Assembly: GCA_030066795.1 (NCBI GenBank)
Contig: JASJAW010000022.1
Location: 1 to 64,000, forward strand
Direction of reading: 5' to 3'
Source of the DNA: Dinoroseobacter sp.
GTDB taxonomy: Bacteria; Pseudomonadota; Alphaproteobacteria; Rhodobacterales; Rhodobacteraceae
DNA length: 64,000 bases
The position numbers and the translations under genes were made by a program. The notes beneath the pieces are model-generated. The model had not been told where the DNA came from. It saw only the letters and a list, made by a program, of their open reading frames with translations, and made no database searches. Each line of letters starts with the position of its first letter. Position 1 is the stretch's first letter. Of the stretch, positions 44,337-54,120 are shown one piece after another.

Positions 44337-45514
44337 CAGAAGGGCCCTTCCTCCAGAACACCATCCGCGCTCATCTGAGCATACAGCAGACCTTCGCGCA
44401 GGCCACGATCTGCCACAGACAGCCGATCCGTCGGCCAGACCCGCAACAGCGCCTGCAGGATTGCCGCTCCGGACATAATCAGCGACTGCCGGTCCCGCCC
44501 GATCCGGGCATCCTTGCGCCGTCCGTCTGGCCCCATGGCGAGGTAGTTCTGGATCACCGTATCGATCTGGGACGACGTCATGCGCAACCCATCAACCTTG
44601 TTGCGATCATAACGCCTTAAATTCAGGTGACTGGCCGCGACAGTTGTCACAGTGCCTGAAGTTCCGATGATCTGGAACCCCTCGCGCACCTGGTCGGGCT
44701 CATTGTACGGCGAGAACTCAGCAAGGTTCTCCTCGAAAAACCAGCTCATGAGCGCAAATCGTGCGGCGTCATCGGCCACATCGGAAAACTGATCCTTCAG
44801 GGTCGCAACTCCCAGCGGAACCGAGATCCAGTCCACAACGCGCGCCGAAGGCTCGCCGGTATCAGCCCCTTCAAAGCCTTCGTGCAGACGCATAATGGCG
44901 GCAGGACGTTCGACGCGCGGTACATCCGACAAATCCATCCAGACAAGTTCGGTCGATCCGCCGCCAATATCAACGACCAGCAATTGCTCCGTTTTGGTGG
45001 ACACAAGCGGTGCGCACGAGACAACGGCCAGGCGCGCCTCTTCCTCCGGTTCGATGATCTCGAGCGCCAGTCCAGTATCGCGCTGGACGAGAGAGATGAA
45101 GTCGCGCGCGTTGCTGGCACGCCGGCAGGCCTCGGTGGCAACCAGGCGCATACGTTTGACCTTGTGCTCCGTCAGTTTGCGCTGACAGATTTTCAACGCC
45201 CCGACCGTGCGCGCCATAGAGCCACGACTGAGCTTTCCCGACGCTTCCAATCCAAGGCCAAGCTGAACCGACTTTGAAAAACTGTCGATGACGTGGAACT
45301 GACTACCCTTTGGCTGCGCGATCAGCATACGGCAGGAATTTGTGCCGAGGTCGAGCGCCGCATAGAGGTCTGCAGGATCAGGGTCTGGCGCGGCCGGCTT
45401 ATGCCCATCCGGCACACGCGTCGGAAATGCCAGATCACGCTGCGCAAGCAGCGCGCCCGTGTCGGGCACCGACTTAAGCTTGGGTTTTCCCCGGCGCCGG
45501 GAGCGTTTGGACAT
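44336..45514 (-). CDS. Ppx/GppA phosphatase family protein
   Basis: [43 protein letters not shown]; start trimmed. Confidence 0.9.
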   Translation of the reverse strand: MSKRSRRRGKPKLKSVPDTGALLAQRDLAFPTRVPDGHKPAAPDPDPADLYAALDLGTNSCRMLIAQPKGSQFHVIDSFSKSVQLGLGLEASGKLSRGSMARTVGALKICQRKLTEHKVKRMRLVATEACRRASNARDFISLVQRDTGLALEIIEPEEEARLAVVSCAPLVSTKTEQLLVVDIGGGSTELVWMDLSDVPRVERPAAIMRLHEGFEGADTGEPSARVVDWISVPLGVATLKDQFSDVADDAARFALMSWFFEENLAEFSPYNEPDQVREGFQIIGTSGTVTTVAASHLNLRRYDRNKVDGLRMTSSQIDTVIQNYLAMGPDGRRKDARIGRDRQSLIMSGAAILQALLRVWPTDRLSVADRGLREGLLYAQMSADGVLEEGPF

Positions 45515-45768
45515 GGAAAACTCCTTCCAAGGCACTCTAATCCGCCGCACCAAGGCTCACAAGCAGTCTTGCGGACAGCTTGCCCGCTACAGTGGCTACC
45601 ATCCCTCATAAAGATCGTGAGTATTTTTCAGCCACGGCAATCTGGCTGTCGGACGCGCTCTGCCCTAGAACGCACTGGAAGTCGGTCACGCAAGACCAAA
45701 TGTCGAAAACGGAACGGTCCGGCTGCAAAAGCTGCGGCACGAATACCGGAGAAATCGAAAGGCACCCC

Positions 45769-46065
45769 ATGCCCGAAGTGACTATTGTCTATTGGCGTGA
45801 CATCCCCGCACAAGTGATTGTCGGCAAGGGCCGGCGCGCCGCAAAACGTCAGCTGTCAGAGCGGTTCGAGCAGGCCATTGACCGCTGCGCAATGAAAGTC
45901 GGCGCCCGCGATAGCGATGCCTATCTGGCGGAATGGCGCAAGGCAGATCCGGTTCTGCGCGACGGCGAGGCCGTCGAGATCGCCGACGCCGAAAAAGAAC
46001 GGCTCGAGGCTGCTTACGACCAAAACACCCTCAAATCGCTCATCGTCAGTGATGGCTGGGCCTGA
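45769..46065 (+). CDS. Virulence factor (PF13769)-like small protein
   Basis: MPEVTIVYWRDIPAQVIVGKGRRAAKRQLSERFEQAIDRCAMKVGARDSDAYLAEWRK; start trimmed. Confidence 0.78.
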   Translation: MPEVTIVYWRDIPAQVIVGKGRRAAKRQLSERFEQAIDRCAMKVGARDSDAYLAEWRKADPVLRDGEAVEIADAEKERLEAAYDQNTLKSLIVSDGWA

Positions 46066-46095
46066 TCCAGTACGCCCCCAACTCCGAGAGACACC

Positions 46096-47061
46096 ATGAC
46101 CCGCACCATTCTCGAATCCAAATCCCAGACCGTCACGATCGGGTTCGATCAGCCTTTCTGTGTTATCGGAGAAAGGATCAATCCTACGGGACGCAAGAAA
46201 CTGGCGGCTGAGCTTGAAGCAGGCGATTTCTCCACTGTGGAAAAGGATGCGCTCGAACAGGTGGCGTGCGGCGCGATGGTTCTCGATGTCAACGCTGGCG
46301 TTGTTTACAACTCCAACCCTAACCCCAACGAGACCGAGCCTCCGCTGATGCGTCAGATGATCCAGCTTGTACAGGGACTGGTCGAGGTGCCACTCGTCAT
46401 TGACAGCTCAGTGCCTGGAGCACTTGAGGCCGGGTTGGAAGTTGCGCAAGGCCGGCCACTGGTCAACTCGGTCACCGGGGAAGAAGAGCGGCTTGAGTCG
46501 ATCCTGCCACTTGTTAAAAAATACAACGTTCCCGTGGTCGCAATTTCAAATGACGACACCGGCATTTCTGAGGATCCCAACGTCCGCTTCGACGTCGCCA
46601 AAAAGATCGTTGAGCGCGCGGCAGATCACGGGATTCCCGCCCATGATATCGTGGTGGATCCGCTTGTGATGCCTATTGGCGCGATGGCCACAGCGGGACA
46701 GCAAGTGTTCGCGCTCGTCCGCCGCCTGAGAGAAGAGCTCGGCGTGAACACCACATGCGGGGCCTCGAACGTGAGCTTCGGTTTGCCGAACCGGCACGGA
46801 CTTGGCGCGGCCTTCCTTCCGATGGCAATCACGGCCGGAATGACCAGCGCGATTATGAACCCGATCCGCCCTCAGGAAATGGAAGCGATCCGCGCCGCAA
46901 ACCTGCTTATGAACAATGATGCAAATGGCAGCGAATGGATTAAGTTCGCCCGCGTGATGGACGCACATAAAGCAGGTACGCCCTTCGCCGAAGCTTCGCA
47001 AGCCGCCGCCGCTGCAGGCAGTGGCGGGGGGCGCAGCGGCCGACGCCGGCGGCGCGGCTGA
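46096..47061 (+). CDS. Methyltetrahydrofolate:cobalamin methyltransferase (pterin-binding MeTr domain)
   Basis: CVIGERINPTGRKKLAAEL, MVLDVNAGV, VPLVIDSSVPGALEAGL, NTTCGASNVSFGLPNR; C-terminal GSGGGRSGRRRRRG. Confidence 0.92.
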   Translation: MTRTILESKSQTVTIGFDQPFCVIGERINPTGRKKLAAELEAGDFSTVEKDALEQVACGAMVLDVNAGVVYNSNPNPNETEPPLMRQMIQLVQGLVEVPLVIDSSVPGALEAGLEVAQGRPLVNSVTGEEERLESILPLVKKYNVPVVAISNDDTGISEDPNVRFDVAKKIVERAADHGIPAHDIVVDPLVMPIGAMATAGQQVFALVRRLREELGVNTTCGASNVSFGLPNRHGLGAAFLPMAITAGMTSAIMNPIRPQEMEAIRAANLLMNNDANGSEWIKFARVMDAHKAGTPFAEASQAAAAAGSGGGRSGRRRRRG

Positions 47062-47072
47062 CGCAGGCGTCG

Positions 47073-48107
47073 TCAGCGGCGCTGCTCCCGTGCCTCGAGC
47101 TCGATATTGCGAAAGGCACGCGGGCTCACGCCGGTTTCTCGCCGGAAGGCTGTCGCGAAGGCACTTTGGCTTGCATAGCCCAGACGATGTGCAATCTCCG
47201 CGATGCTCTGGTTTGTATCGCTGAGTTCCCGCGATGCAATCCGAAGACGCACATGGCCGAGTATCTCTTTGAAGCTGGTCTCATTTTCCTGCAGGCGGCG
47301 CGACAAGCTCCGCTGTGACAGCCCCATCTCCTTCGCCGTCTCGGCAAGAGATGGAATGTGATCGGGAAAGCCACTTTCCAGTAGCAACTCAACCGTTTCC
47401 GCAGTCGATAGCTGTGGGACAGCGTTTTTGGCGATGGCGCGCTCGCCTTCGGAAATCAGAAACTCCCTGAGAATGTCATCACGGGACTTGATCGGAGCGT
47501 CAAGGATACCGTGGCTGAGCAACATCTCAAAGCCTGGGGCACCGAACTCCACGCTGCATCCCAACCGCGCCCGTTGCTTTTGGCCCACGGGAACCCTGTT
47601 GTGAGTAAATGAAATGCCCTCTGGATATACCGCGCGTCCGGTGAACGACCGCATTTGCGCTGTAACCCCCGACAACATCATTTCAAAAAACCGGGGATAG
47701 TTGAGCAAAGCGGGGTCGCGCACTTCCAGCACGAGACGCGCGATGTTGCCACCTTCGCGGAGCGTGAAGTCCAGCCCAGGACGCACGGCGACAGTATACC
47801 TACGCGCCGAGTTGATAGCTTCGCGCAAGGTGGCAGAATGCCGGGCTATGTAACCAGGCAGGTTGTAGGGATGGTGTTGGCTTAACCCGACATCAAACCC
47901 CAGATCGATGTCTCCGGTTTGGTCGCAGACCCGCTGCACGAAAATGGCTTCTTCCAGAGGGTCGATCTTCTCTTTCTCTGGCGTCGACAAAGGATCCGGA
48001 AGCGCGAGTCCTTCACGCGCACTGTCTATGGAAAGGTCTGGATGCAGGTATCGCGCCCGATGCGCGAACTGAGAAAGAACTGCTATGGTCGGGCCGACTT
48101 GGGACAT
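47073..48107 (-). CDS. AraC-family regulator (OruR/ArgR-like N-domain)
   Basis: C-terminal HTH (VRLRIASRELSDTNQSIAEIAHRLGYASQSAFATAFRRETGVSPRAFR). Confidence 0.9.
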   Translation of the reverse strand: MSQVGPTIAVLSQFAHRARYLHPDLSIDSAREGLALPDPLSTPEKEKIDPLEEAIFVQRVCDQTGDIDLGFDVGLSQHHPYNLPGYIARHSATLREAINSARRYTVAVRPGLDFTLREGGNIARLVLEVRDPALLNYPRFFEMMLSGVTAQMRSFTGRAVYPEGISFTHNRVPVGQKQRARLGCSVEFGAPGFEMLLSHGILDAPIKSRDDILREFLISEGERAIAKNAVPQLSTAETVELLLESGFPDHIPSLAETAKEMGLSQRSLSRRLQENETSFKEILGHVRLRIASRELSDTNQSIAEIAHRLGYASQSAFATAFRRETGVSPRAFRNIELEAREQRR

Positions 48108-48346
48108 ATCGAGACCCTAGGTCGCTCATTCTAAGCCGACAAGGCAGAAACTCCCCTGAATCCCGCTGAGCACATCCCCACACAATCTGCTGCGTTTTTG
48201 CAAAACTGCTTGATGAAAGGACGCCGTCCGTCGAAAACTCAGTCAAAGCGGAGGAAAACGCCCAATAAAGGGGAAGCCTCCGGCGCGTTACCTGTTTCTT
48301 AGAGGGCGGCGCGTATGAGTGGCAAAGGCAAGAGCGGGACTTTTCG

Positions 48347-48964
48347 ATGCGTACGGGAAGAAACACGATAGTGGCTGCGGCGTTGACCGTTCTGGTTGGG
48401 TGCGGGGTTTCTTGGGAAACATCTTACGAACCCATCGCACAAGAAGTGACACAGGACTGGGCGCTGGGAAGCGTGAATGTCGATGTCCCTCTTTCGCTGT
48501 CAGCCGGTGAAGCCAACGTGTTTGCTCCGTCTACAGATATTGTCTGGCAAGAAGAACTTCTGCCCGTGGGTACAACGCGTCATGCTCAGGTCGATGAGAT
48601 CATGACTGAAGCGATCACGCGCGGTGCTTCAGGTTTGAATGGCACACGGCCAATTGACCTGAACGTCGAGGTGACACGCTTTCACGCTATCTCTGACTAC
48701 GCGCGTGTCCGACTGGTCGACGAAGGAGTTCATGACATCAAATTCCTTCTCGAAATCGTCGACGCTGAGACCGGGGAGGTGTTGGTGCCGGAAGCAGAAA
48801 TCAGGACCGACCTGGCCGCATTTGTGGGACAGGAGTCCATTGATGCGCTTGCCGCGGGGATTACCCAACGTATTCGGATCACCGACCATGTTGCAGCCTC
48901 CATCGCAGGTTTGCTGGGCACTGGTCCAGATAATCGCAACACATTCCGGCGCTTCGGCCGTTAG
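48347..48964 (+). CDS. Predicted lipoprotein (possibly DUF6778)
   Basis: N-terminus MRTGRNTIVAAALTVLVGCGVSW (lipobox-like VGCG); family assignment tentative. Confidence 0.6.
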   Translation: MRTGRNTIVAAALTVLVGCGVSWETSYEPIAQEVTQDWALGSVNVDVPLSLSAGEANVFAPSTDIVWQEELLPVGTTRHAQVDEIMTEAITRGASGLNGTRPIDLNVEVTRFHAISDYARVRLVDEGVHDIKFLLEIVDAETGEVLVPEAEIRTDLAAFVGQESIDALAAGITQRIRITDHVAASIAGLLGTGPDNRNTFRRFGR

Positions 48965-49006
48965 GACGTCTCGCCTCGTTGAGCCGCTTTCATAATCTAG
49001 GTGACG

Positions 49007-49034
49007 AAAAAGGCGATCCACGGGTCGCCTTTTT
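49007..49034. terminator. Bidirectional-looking intrinsic terminator
   Basis: AAAAGGCGA-TCCACGGG-TCGCCTTTTT. Confidence 0.75.
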
Positions 49035-49097
49035 ACTGCGGGTCCTGCCCACAAGCCTTATCCTTGCCCCCAACAAACACTTGGATTTCAAGTCAGC

Positions 49098-51149
49098 ATG
49101 ACACGCGATACCGAACCGCTTGTGATTTTCACCCCCTCGGGTAAACGCGGCCGTTTTCCAGCCGGCACGCCCGTCCTTACAGCAGCGCGCCAGCTTGGCG
49201 TAGATCTCGATTCCGTCTGCGGTGGCCGGGGCATCTGCTCGCGCTGCCAGATCACACCGGCTTTCGGGTCCTTTCCAAAGCACGGGGTCGACGTCGCGAC
49301 CTCTGCTTTGTCTCGATGGAATGCGGTCGAAGAACGTTACAAGTCCAAGCGCGGACTTATCGACGGACGTCGGCTAGGGTGCCAAGCAACCGTACAAGGC
49401 GATATCGTGATCGACGTGCCGCCCGAAAGCCAAGTACACAAGCAGGTGGTCCGCAAACGCGCAGAAGTGCGCGATATCACTCTCGATCCGGCCACGCATC
49501 TCTATTTCGTGACGGTTGCCGAACCCGATATGCACAACCCGTCGGGGGATTTTGAACGGGTCGCCACTGCGCTTGCCGAGCAGTGGAGTATTCCCGAACC
49601 TGACATCGAACTGGACCTGCTGAAGAGCCTGCAGGACGCTCTGCGCAAGGGTGTATGGGAGATCACGCTGGCGCTGCACCAGCCGTTTGCCGGTGAAGCG
49701 TACCGGATCACAGCTTACTGGCCGGGGTTCTTCGAAGGACCGATCTACGGGCTTGCGGTCGACCTCGGTTCTACAACGATTGCAGGACATCTGTGTGATC
49801 TTTCGACCGGCGAGGTCGTGGCCGCAACCGGCCTGATGAACCCGCAAATCCGGTTTGGCGAAGACCTGATGTCTCGTGTCTCGTACGCCATGCTCAACGA
49901 GGGCGGTGCTGCCGAAATGACGCGCGAAGTACGCATCGCGCTGTCCCAGCTCGCACGGGCCGCATCGGAGGAAGCGGAGATCTCCGCAGATCAGATCGTC
50001 GAAGCTACTTTCGTGTGCAACCCCGTGATGCATCACCTGCTGCTTGGGCTCGACCCAACCGAACTTGGGCAGGCGCCTTTTGCGCTGACAGTCTCCGATT
50101 CGCTGCACATTGCGGCTCGGGATCTGGACCTCGACACAATAGCACGGGGAGCGCGAACCTATGTTCTGCCCTGTATTGCAGGACATGTCGGCGCGGATGC
50201 GGCCGCGGTCGCTCTGTCGGAGGCTCCGGAGCAATCCGATGACCTGACCCTGATCGTGGATGTCGGCACCAACGCCGAAATTTTGCTCGGAAATCGCGAA
50301 CGCGTGCTCGCCTGTTCGTCACCAACTGGCCCGGCATTCGAAGGCGCTCAGATCAGCGCGGGCCAGCGCGCCGCCCCGGGAGCCATTGAGAGGGTCGAGA
50401 TCGACCCGGTCACAAAGGATCCGCGTTTTCGCGTCATCGGATCCGAGCTGTGGTCCGATGAACCGGGGTTTGACCTCGCTGCCGCCGAGCTGGGCGTGAC
50501 CGGAATTTGCGGGTCCGGCATTATTGAAGCAGTCGCCGAAATGCGCATGGCCGGATTGGTCGACGCCTCCGGCCTGATCGGAGGCCCAGACGCGACCGGC
50601 ACCTCAAGGTCGGTACCGGACGGACGTACATTCTCCTACGTTCTGCATGATGGGCGTGCACATGGTGGCCCACTGATCTGCGTCACACAGAGCGACATAC
50701 GGGCCATCCAGCTTGCCAAGTCCGCGCTTTACGCCGGGGCGCGGCTGTTGATGGACGAACTTGGTACGGACACCGTTGACCGGGTGACACTGGCTGGTGC
50801 CTTCGGGGCGCATATCTCGCCGCTCCATGCGATGGTTCTGGGCATGATCCCGGACGCTCCGCTCGACAAAGTGAGCTCCGCAGGCAACGCAGCCGGAACC
50901 GGGGCGCGCATGGCCCTTTGCTCGCGCGCGGCACGGCGACGGATCGAAGCGACCGTGCGGGAGATAATCAAGGTCGAGACAGCGATAGAGCCTCGCTTCC
51001 AGGAGCATTTCGTGGCGGCCAACGCTATCCCCCATGCTTCGGCTCCCTTCCCACATCTGCTGGCAAAGGTCAGCTTGCCGGAGACTACGTTTAACGTCGG
51101 CGCAGGCGGGGGCACCACACGCGTGCGCAGGCGCAGGCGCGGTGCCTAG
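49098..51149 (+). CDS. RACo/RamA-like corrinoid activation protein (2Fe-2S ferredoxin + ASKHA/DUF4445)
   Basis: N-terminal CGGRGICSRCQ cluster motif; GLAVDLGSTTIAGHLCDLSTGEV, LIVDVGTNAEILLGN; C-terminal GAGGGTTRVRRRRRGA. Confidence 0.92.
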   Translation: MTRDTEPLVIFTPSGKRGRFPAGTPVLTAARQLGVDLDSVCGGRGICSRCQITPAFGSFPKHGVDVATSALSRWNAVEERYKSKRGLIDGRRLGCQATVQGDIVIDVPPESQVHKQVVRKRAEVRDITLDPATHLYFVTVAEPDMHNPSGDFERVATALAEQWSIPEPDIELDLLKSLQDALRKGVWEITLALHQPFAGEAYRITAYWPGFFEGPIYGLAVDLGSTTIAGHLCDLSTGEVVAATGLMNPQIRFGEDLMSRVSYAMLNEGGAAEMTREVRIALSQLARAASEEAEISADQIVEATFVCNPVMHHLLLGLDPTELGQAPFALTVSDSLHIAARDLDLDTIARGARTYVLPCIAGHVGADAAAVALSEAPEQSDDLTLIVDVGTNAEILLGNRERVLACSSPTGPAFEGAQISAGQRAAPGAIERVEIDPVTKDPRFRVIGSELWSDEPGFDLAAAELGVTGICGSGIIEAVAEMRMAGLVDASGLIGGPDATGTSRSVPDGRTFSYVLHDGRAHGGPLICVTQSDIRAIQLAKSALYAGARLLMDELGTDTVDRVTLAGAFGAHISPLHAMVLGMIPDAPLDKVSSAGNAAGTGARMALCSRAARRRIEATVREIIKVETAIEPRFQEHFVAANAIPHASAPFPHLLAKVSLPETTFNVGAGGGTTRVRRRRRGA

Positions 51150-51207
51150 GACCCGGGAAAGTAAGATTGACCTCTACCCTTGGCTTAGCTACACCCGCGC
51201 GCACAGT

Positions 51208-51281
51208 GCGGGTATGGTGAAAAGGTATCACGCGAGCTTCCCAAGCTTAAGTTACGGGTTCGATTCCCGTTACCCGCTCCA
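51208..51281 (+). tRNA. tRNA-Gly (anticodon CCC)
   Basis: GCGGGTA...TTCCCAA anticodon loop...GGGTTCGATTCCC...TACCCGC-T-CCA; 74 nt. Confidence 0.93.
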
Positions 51282-51286
51282 GAAAT

Positions 51287-51799
51287 ATGACCCAACCATA
51301 TGACCCTCCAGCCCTGAAGCCTCTTGGACCCGACGCCTTGCGCGCCGCGGGTGTTCCGGACCCGTGGAACTATGGCATGGCGGACAGGGTACGGTTTCAC
51401 GAGATCGATGCACTGAACCACGTCAACAACGCCGTTTGTTTCAGCTGGTTCGAGAACCTGCGTGTCCATTATCTGCGCGACTACGGGATTTATCATTATA
51501 CCCCAGACGACCCGATGTTGGTGATGCGCGCAGTCGGCGCGAGTTACCATGCCCCGCTATTTCTCAAGCAGGACTACATCGTGACGGCCCGAACCCGCGA
51601 ATTTGGCCGCACTTCCTTCACGATGGACTACGGTGTGTTTGCCGATGGAAAACTGGCCATAGAAGGACATGCCGTGATCGTATTGGTCGAGCAGGATGGC
51701 ACAACGGGTTTTCCCTTAACGGATGAGATGCGCACGATCATGGCGGCCCGCGATGGCGCGAAACCGCGCGACGGATCAGCCGGCAAGACCGGCAAATAA
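51287..51799 (+). CDS. Acyl-CoA thioesterase (4HBT hotdog fold)
   Basis: RVRFHEIDALNHVNNAVCFSWFENLRVHYLRDYGI; start codon uncertain, an internal ATG is plausible. Confidence 0.85.
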   Translation: MTQPYDPPALKPLGPDALRAAGVPDPWNYGMADRVRFHEIDALNHVNNAVCFSWFENLRVHYLRDYGIYHYTPDDPMLVMRAVGASYHAPLFLKQDYIVTARTREFGRTSFTMDYGVFADGKLAIEGHAVIVLVEQDGTTGFPLTDEMRTIMAARDGAKPRDGSAGKTGK

Positions 51800-51818
51800 A
51801 TCTCGGTCAAAGGACGTA

Positions 51819-53429
51819 TCAGGAGCGTGTTTGGTCCTGAACAAACGCCACAAGCTGCGCTGTCGAGGGGTCTTTTCCGTCCGTGCTTTCGTCGCCGGCG
51901 AGCACCGGACCGAGGGCAGACGCCAGTTCTTTTCCCAACTCGACCCCCCATTGGTCGAAACTGTTGATCCCCAGGATGACGCCCTCGACGAAGACACGGT
52001 GCTCGTAGAGAGCAATGATACGCCCGAGCATGTCCGGGGTAAGCTGCGGGTAGATCAGGGTTGTGGATGGGCGATTTCCTTCAAATACCCGGTGCCGCGC
52101 CTGACGCTCCAGTTCGGCCCCGCTGACACCCTTGGACGCGAGACGCCGGCGGGCTGTCTCATACGTTCGGCCGGACAACAGTGCTTCGGACTGCGCAAGG
52201 CAATTGGCAACCAGAAGCTGGTGTTGATGCGCAAGCTCCGGCTCATGGCCTTGTGCCGCAACAAGAAACTCGCAAGGCACCACCTGCTTACCCTGATGAA
52301 TAAGCTGATAGAACGCATGCTGCCCATTTGTGCCAGGCTCGCCCCAAACGACAGGACCGGCTGTCCGCTCAAGCGCTGCGCCCCCCATCGATACTGACTT
52401 GCCGTTGCTCTCCATCTCCAACTGCTGGAGATAGGCGGGCAGCCGGGCCAGACGCTGGTCATATGGCAGCACTGCGCGCGTCCCGTGGCCGCTGATCTGA
52501 TGGTGCCAGATTCCAACGAGCGCCAGCATCACCGGCATATTCTGCTCCAGCGGCGCGGTGCGGAAATGGGCGTCCATCGCCGCGCCGCCAGCAAGGAAGG
52601 CGCGGAAGTCGTCCGGCCCTATTGCGATCATCAGGCTGAGCCCGATCGGCCCCCACATGGAATAGCGCCCGCCCACCCAGTCGGCGAAACCAAAGACACG
52701 CTCCGCAGGGATACCAAAGGCGTCGGTCTTGTCGGCAGCGGTTGAGACAGCCGCGAATTGCGCGCCGACATCGCCTCCACCCGCAGCCATCCACGCCTTG
52801 GCCGTTTCAGCATTGGTCATCGTTTCAATTGTGGTGAAGGTTTTTGATGCAACGATGATCAGCGTGCGGGTCGGATCGCAATCCCGCAGCGTGTCAGCAA
52901 TCTGTGCCCCGTCGATGTTGGACACGAAGTGCACGCGCGGACCATCCGCGAAGGGCCCAAGCGCCTGAACCGCCATCGCTGGGCCCAGGTCGGACCCGCC
53001 GATGCCGATATTGATCACATCTGTAATCGCCCCCCCTGCCCCGCGCACTTGCCCGGCGCGCAGCGCATCGGCAAACGCACACATGCGCGCGAAAGTGCCG
53101 CGCACTTCCGGCATCACATCTGCGCCGTCGACCACAACGCTTTCATCGAGGTTCCGCAGGGCCGCATGCAGGACCGCACGGCCCTCGGTTTCGTTAATGA
53201 CTGCACCAGAGAACATAGCATCGCGCCGCGCCTCCAGCCCGACGTCGCGGGCCAGATCCACCAGCAAATCACGTGCCACGATGTCAATTGCTGTTTTCGA
53301 GTAATCAAACAGCATCCCGTCGACGGTTATCGAAAAATCTGCAGCGCGGTCTGGATCCTGCATCAGATCGCGGATCCCCCGGGCCCGGGTCTGGGTATGG
53401 TGGTAGCTGAGACGCTCCCAGTAGCTCAT
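51819..53429 (-). CDS. pgi: Glucose-6-phosphate isomerase
   Basis: [50 protein letters not shown]. Confidence 0.97.
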   Translation of the reverse strand: MSYWERLSYHHTQTRARGIRDLMQDPDRAADFSITVDGMLFDYSKTAIDIVARDLLVDLARDVGLEARRDAMFSGAVINETEGRAVLHAALRNLDESVVVDGADVMPEVRGTFARMCAFADALRAGQVRGAGGAITDVINIGIGGSDLGPAMAVQALGPFADGPRVHFVSNIDGAQIADTLRDCDPTRTLIIVASKTFTTIETMTNAETAKAWMAAGGGDVGAQFAAVSTAADKTDAFGIPAERVFGFADWVGGRYSMWGPIGLSLMIAIGPDDFRAFLAGGAAMDAHFRTAPLEQNMPVMLALVGIWHHQISGHGTRAVLPYDQRLARLPAYLQQLEMESNGKSVSMGGAALERTAGPVVWGEPGTNGQHAFYQLIHQGKQVVPCEFLVAAQGHEPELAHQHQLLVANCLAQSEALLSGRTYETARRRLASKGVSGAELERQARHRVFEGNRPSTTLIYPQLTPDMLGRIIALYEHRVFVEGVILGINSFDQWGVELGKELASALGPVLAGDESTDGKDPSTAQLVAFVQDQTRS

Positions 53430-53445
53430 CGGGTTTCTCCGTTTT

Positions 53446-54117
53446 TTAGGGGGCCCAATGGACCACCGCGTCGCCCAGCACCGCCGTGACAGGCGCCTCC
53501 TCCGGTGTCATTTGGCGCGATTTCTCAAGCGCTTCGCGTTTTTCGTCGCCGACAATAAGCACATGCGTCTTCAGTGCCCCGCGCAGCACCGGGGCCGTCA
53601 ACGTAATGCGCGCCTCGGGCGCGCCCGGTGCCCGCATCGGCAACAGCACCGGCGCGTCAGGTTTAAGCGCATCCTCAAGCCGATCCGCGCCAGGAAAGAG
53701 CGACGCCGTATGCATGTCTGCGCCCATGCCAAGAAGAAGGACTGACAGCGGGAGGACGGATTCAACCGTCTTCGACAAGGTATCGAGAACGTCCTCGGGC
53801 TGATCAGCAGGCGCATAGAGCGGGATCAAACGGGCCTCTGAAGCCCGCCCGGTTAACAGGCGCCGCCGCAGGAGCGCTGTGTTCGATCGTTCGGACGTCT
53901 CGGGCACCCAACGCTCGTCATTCAACAATACATCAACCCGATCCCAGTTCAGATCAACCGCGCTTAGGATGTCGAAAACCGGACCGGGAGTTGTGCCCCC
54001 GGGAACCGAGAAACTTGCCCGTTCATGGGTAAGCAGGGTTTCGCGGATATCCCCGGCCAGCCTGTCGGCCAATTGCATGAACAAAAGCTCACGGTCCGGG
54101 TATTCGCGCAACTCCAT
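53446..54117 (-). CDS. pgl: 6-phosphogluconolactonase
   Basis: [53 protein letters not shown]. Confidence 0.95.
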   Translation of the reverse strand: MELREYPDRELLFMQLADRLAGDIRETLLTHERASFSVPGGTTPGPVFDILSAVDLNWDRVDVLLNDERWVPETSERSNTALLRRRLLTGRASEARLIPLYAPADQPEDVLDTLSKTVESVLPLSVLLLGMGADMHTASLFPGADRLEDALKPDAPVLLPMRAPGAPEARITLTAPVLRGALKTHVLIVGDEKREALEKSRQMTPEEAPVTAVLGDAVVHWAP

Positions 54118-54120
54118 GCT

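Noticed and set aside
45769-46065. Reading the 'virulence factor' name as pathogenicity
   Set aside because: Family name only; neighbours are metabolic and there is no secretion or effector context.
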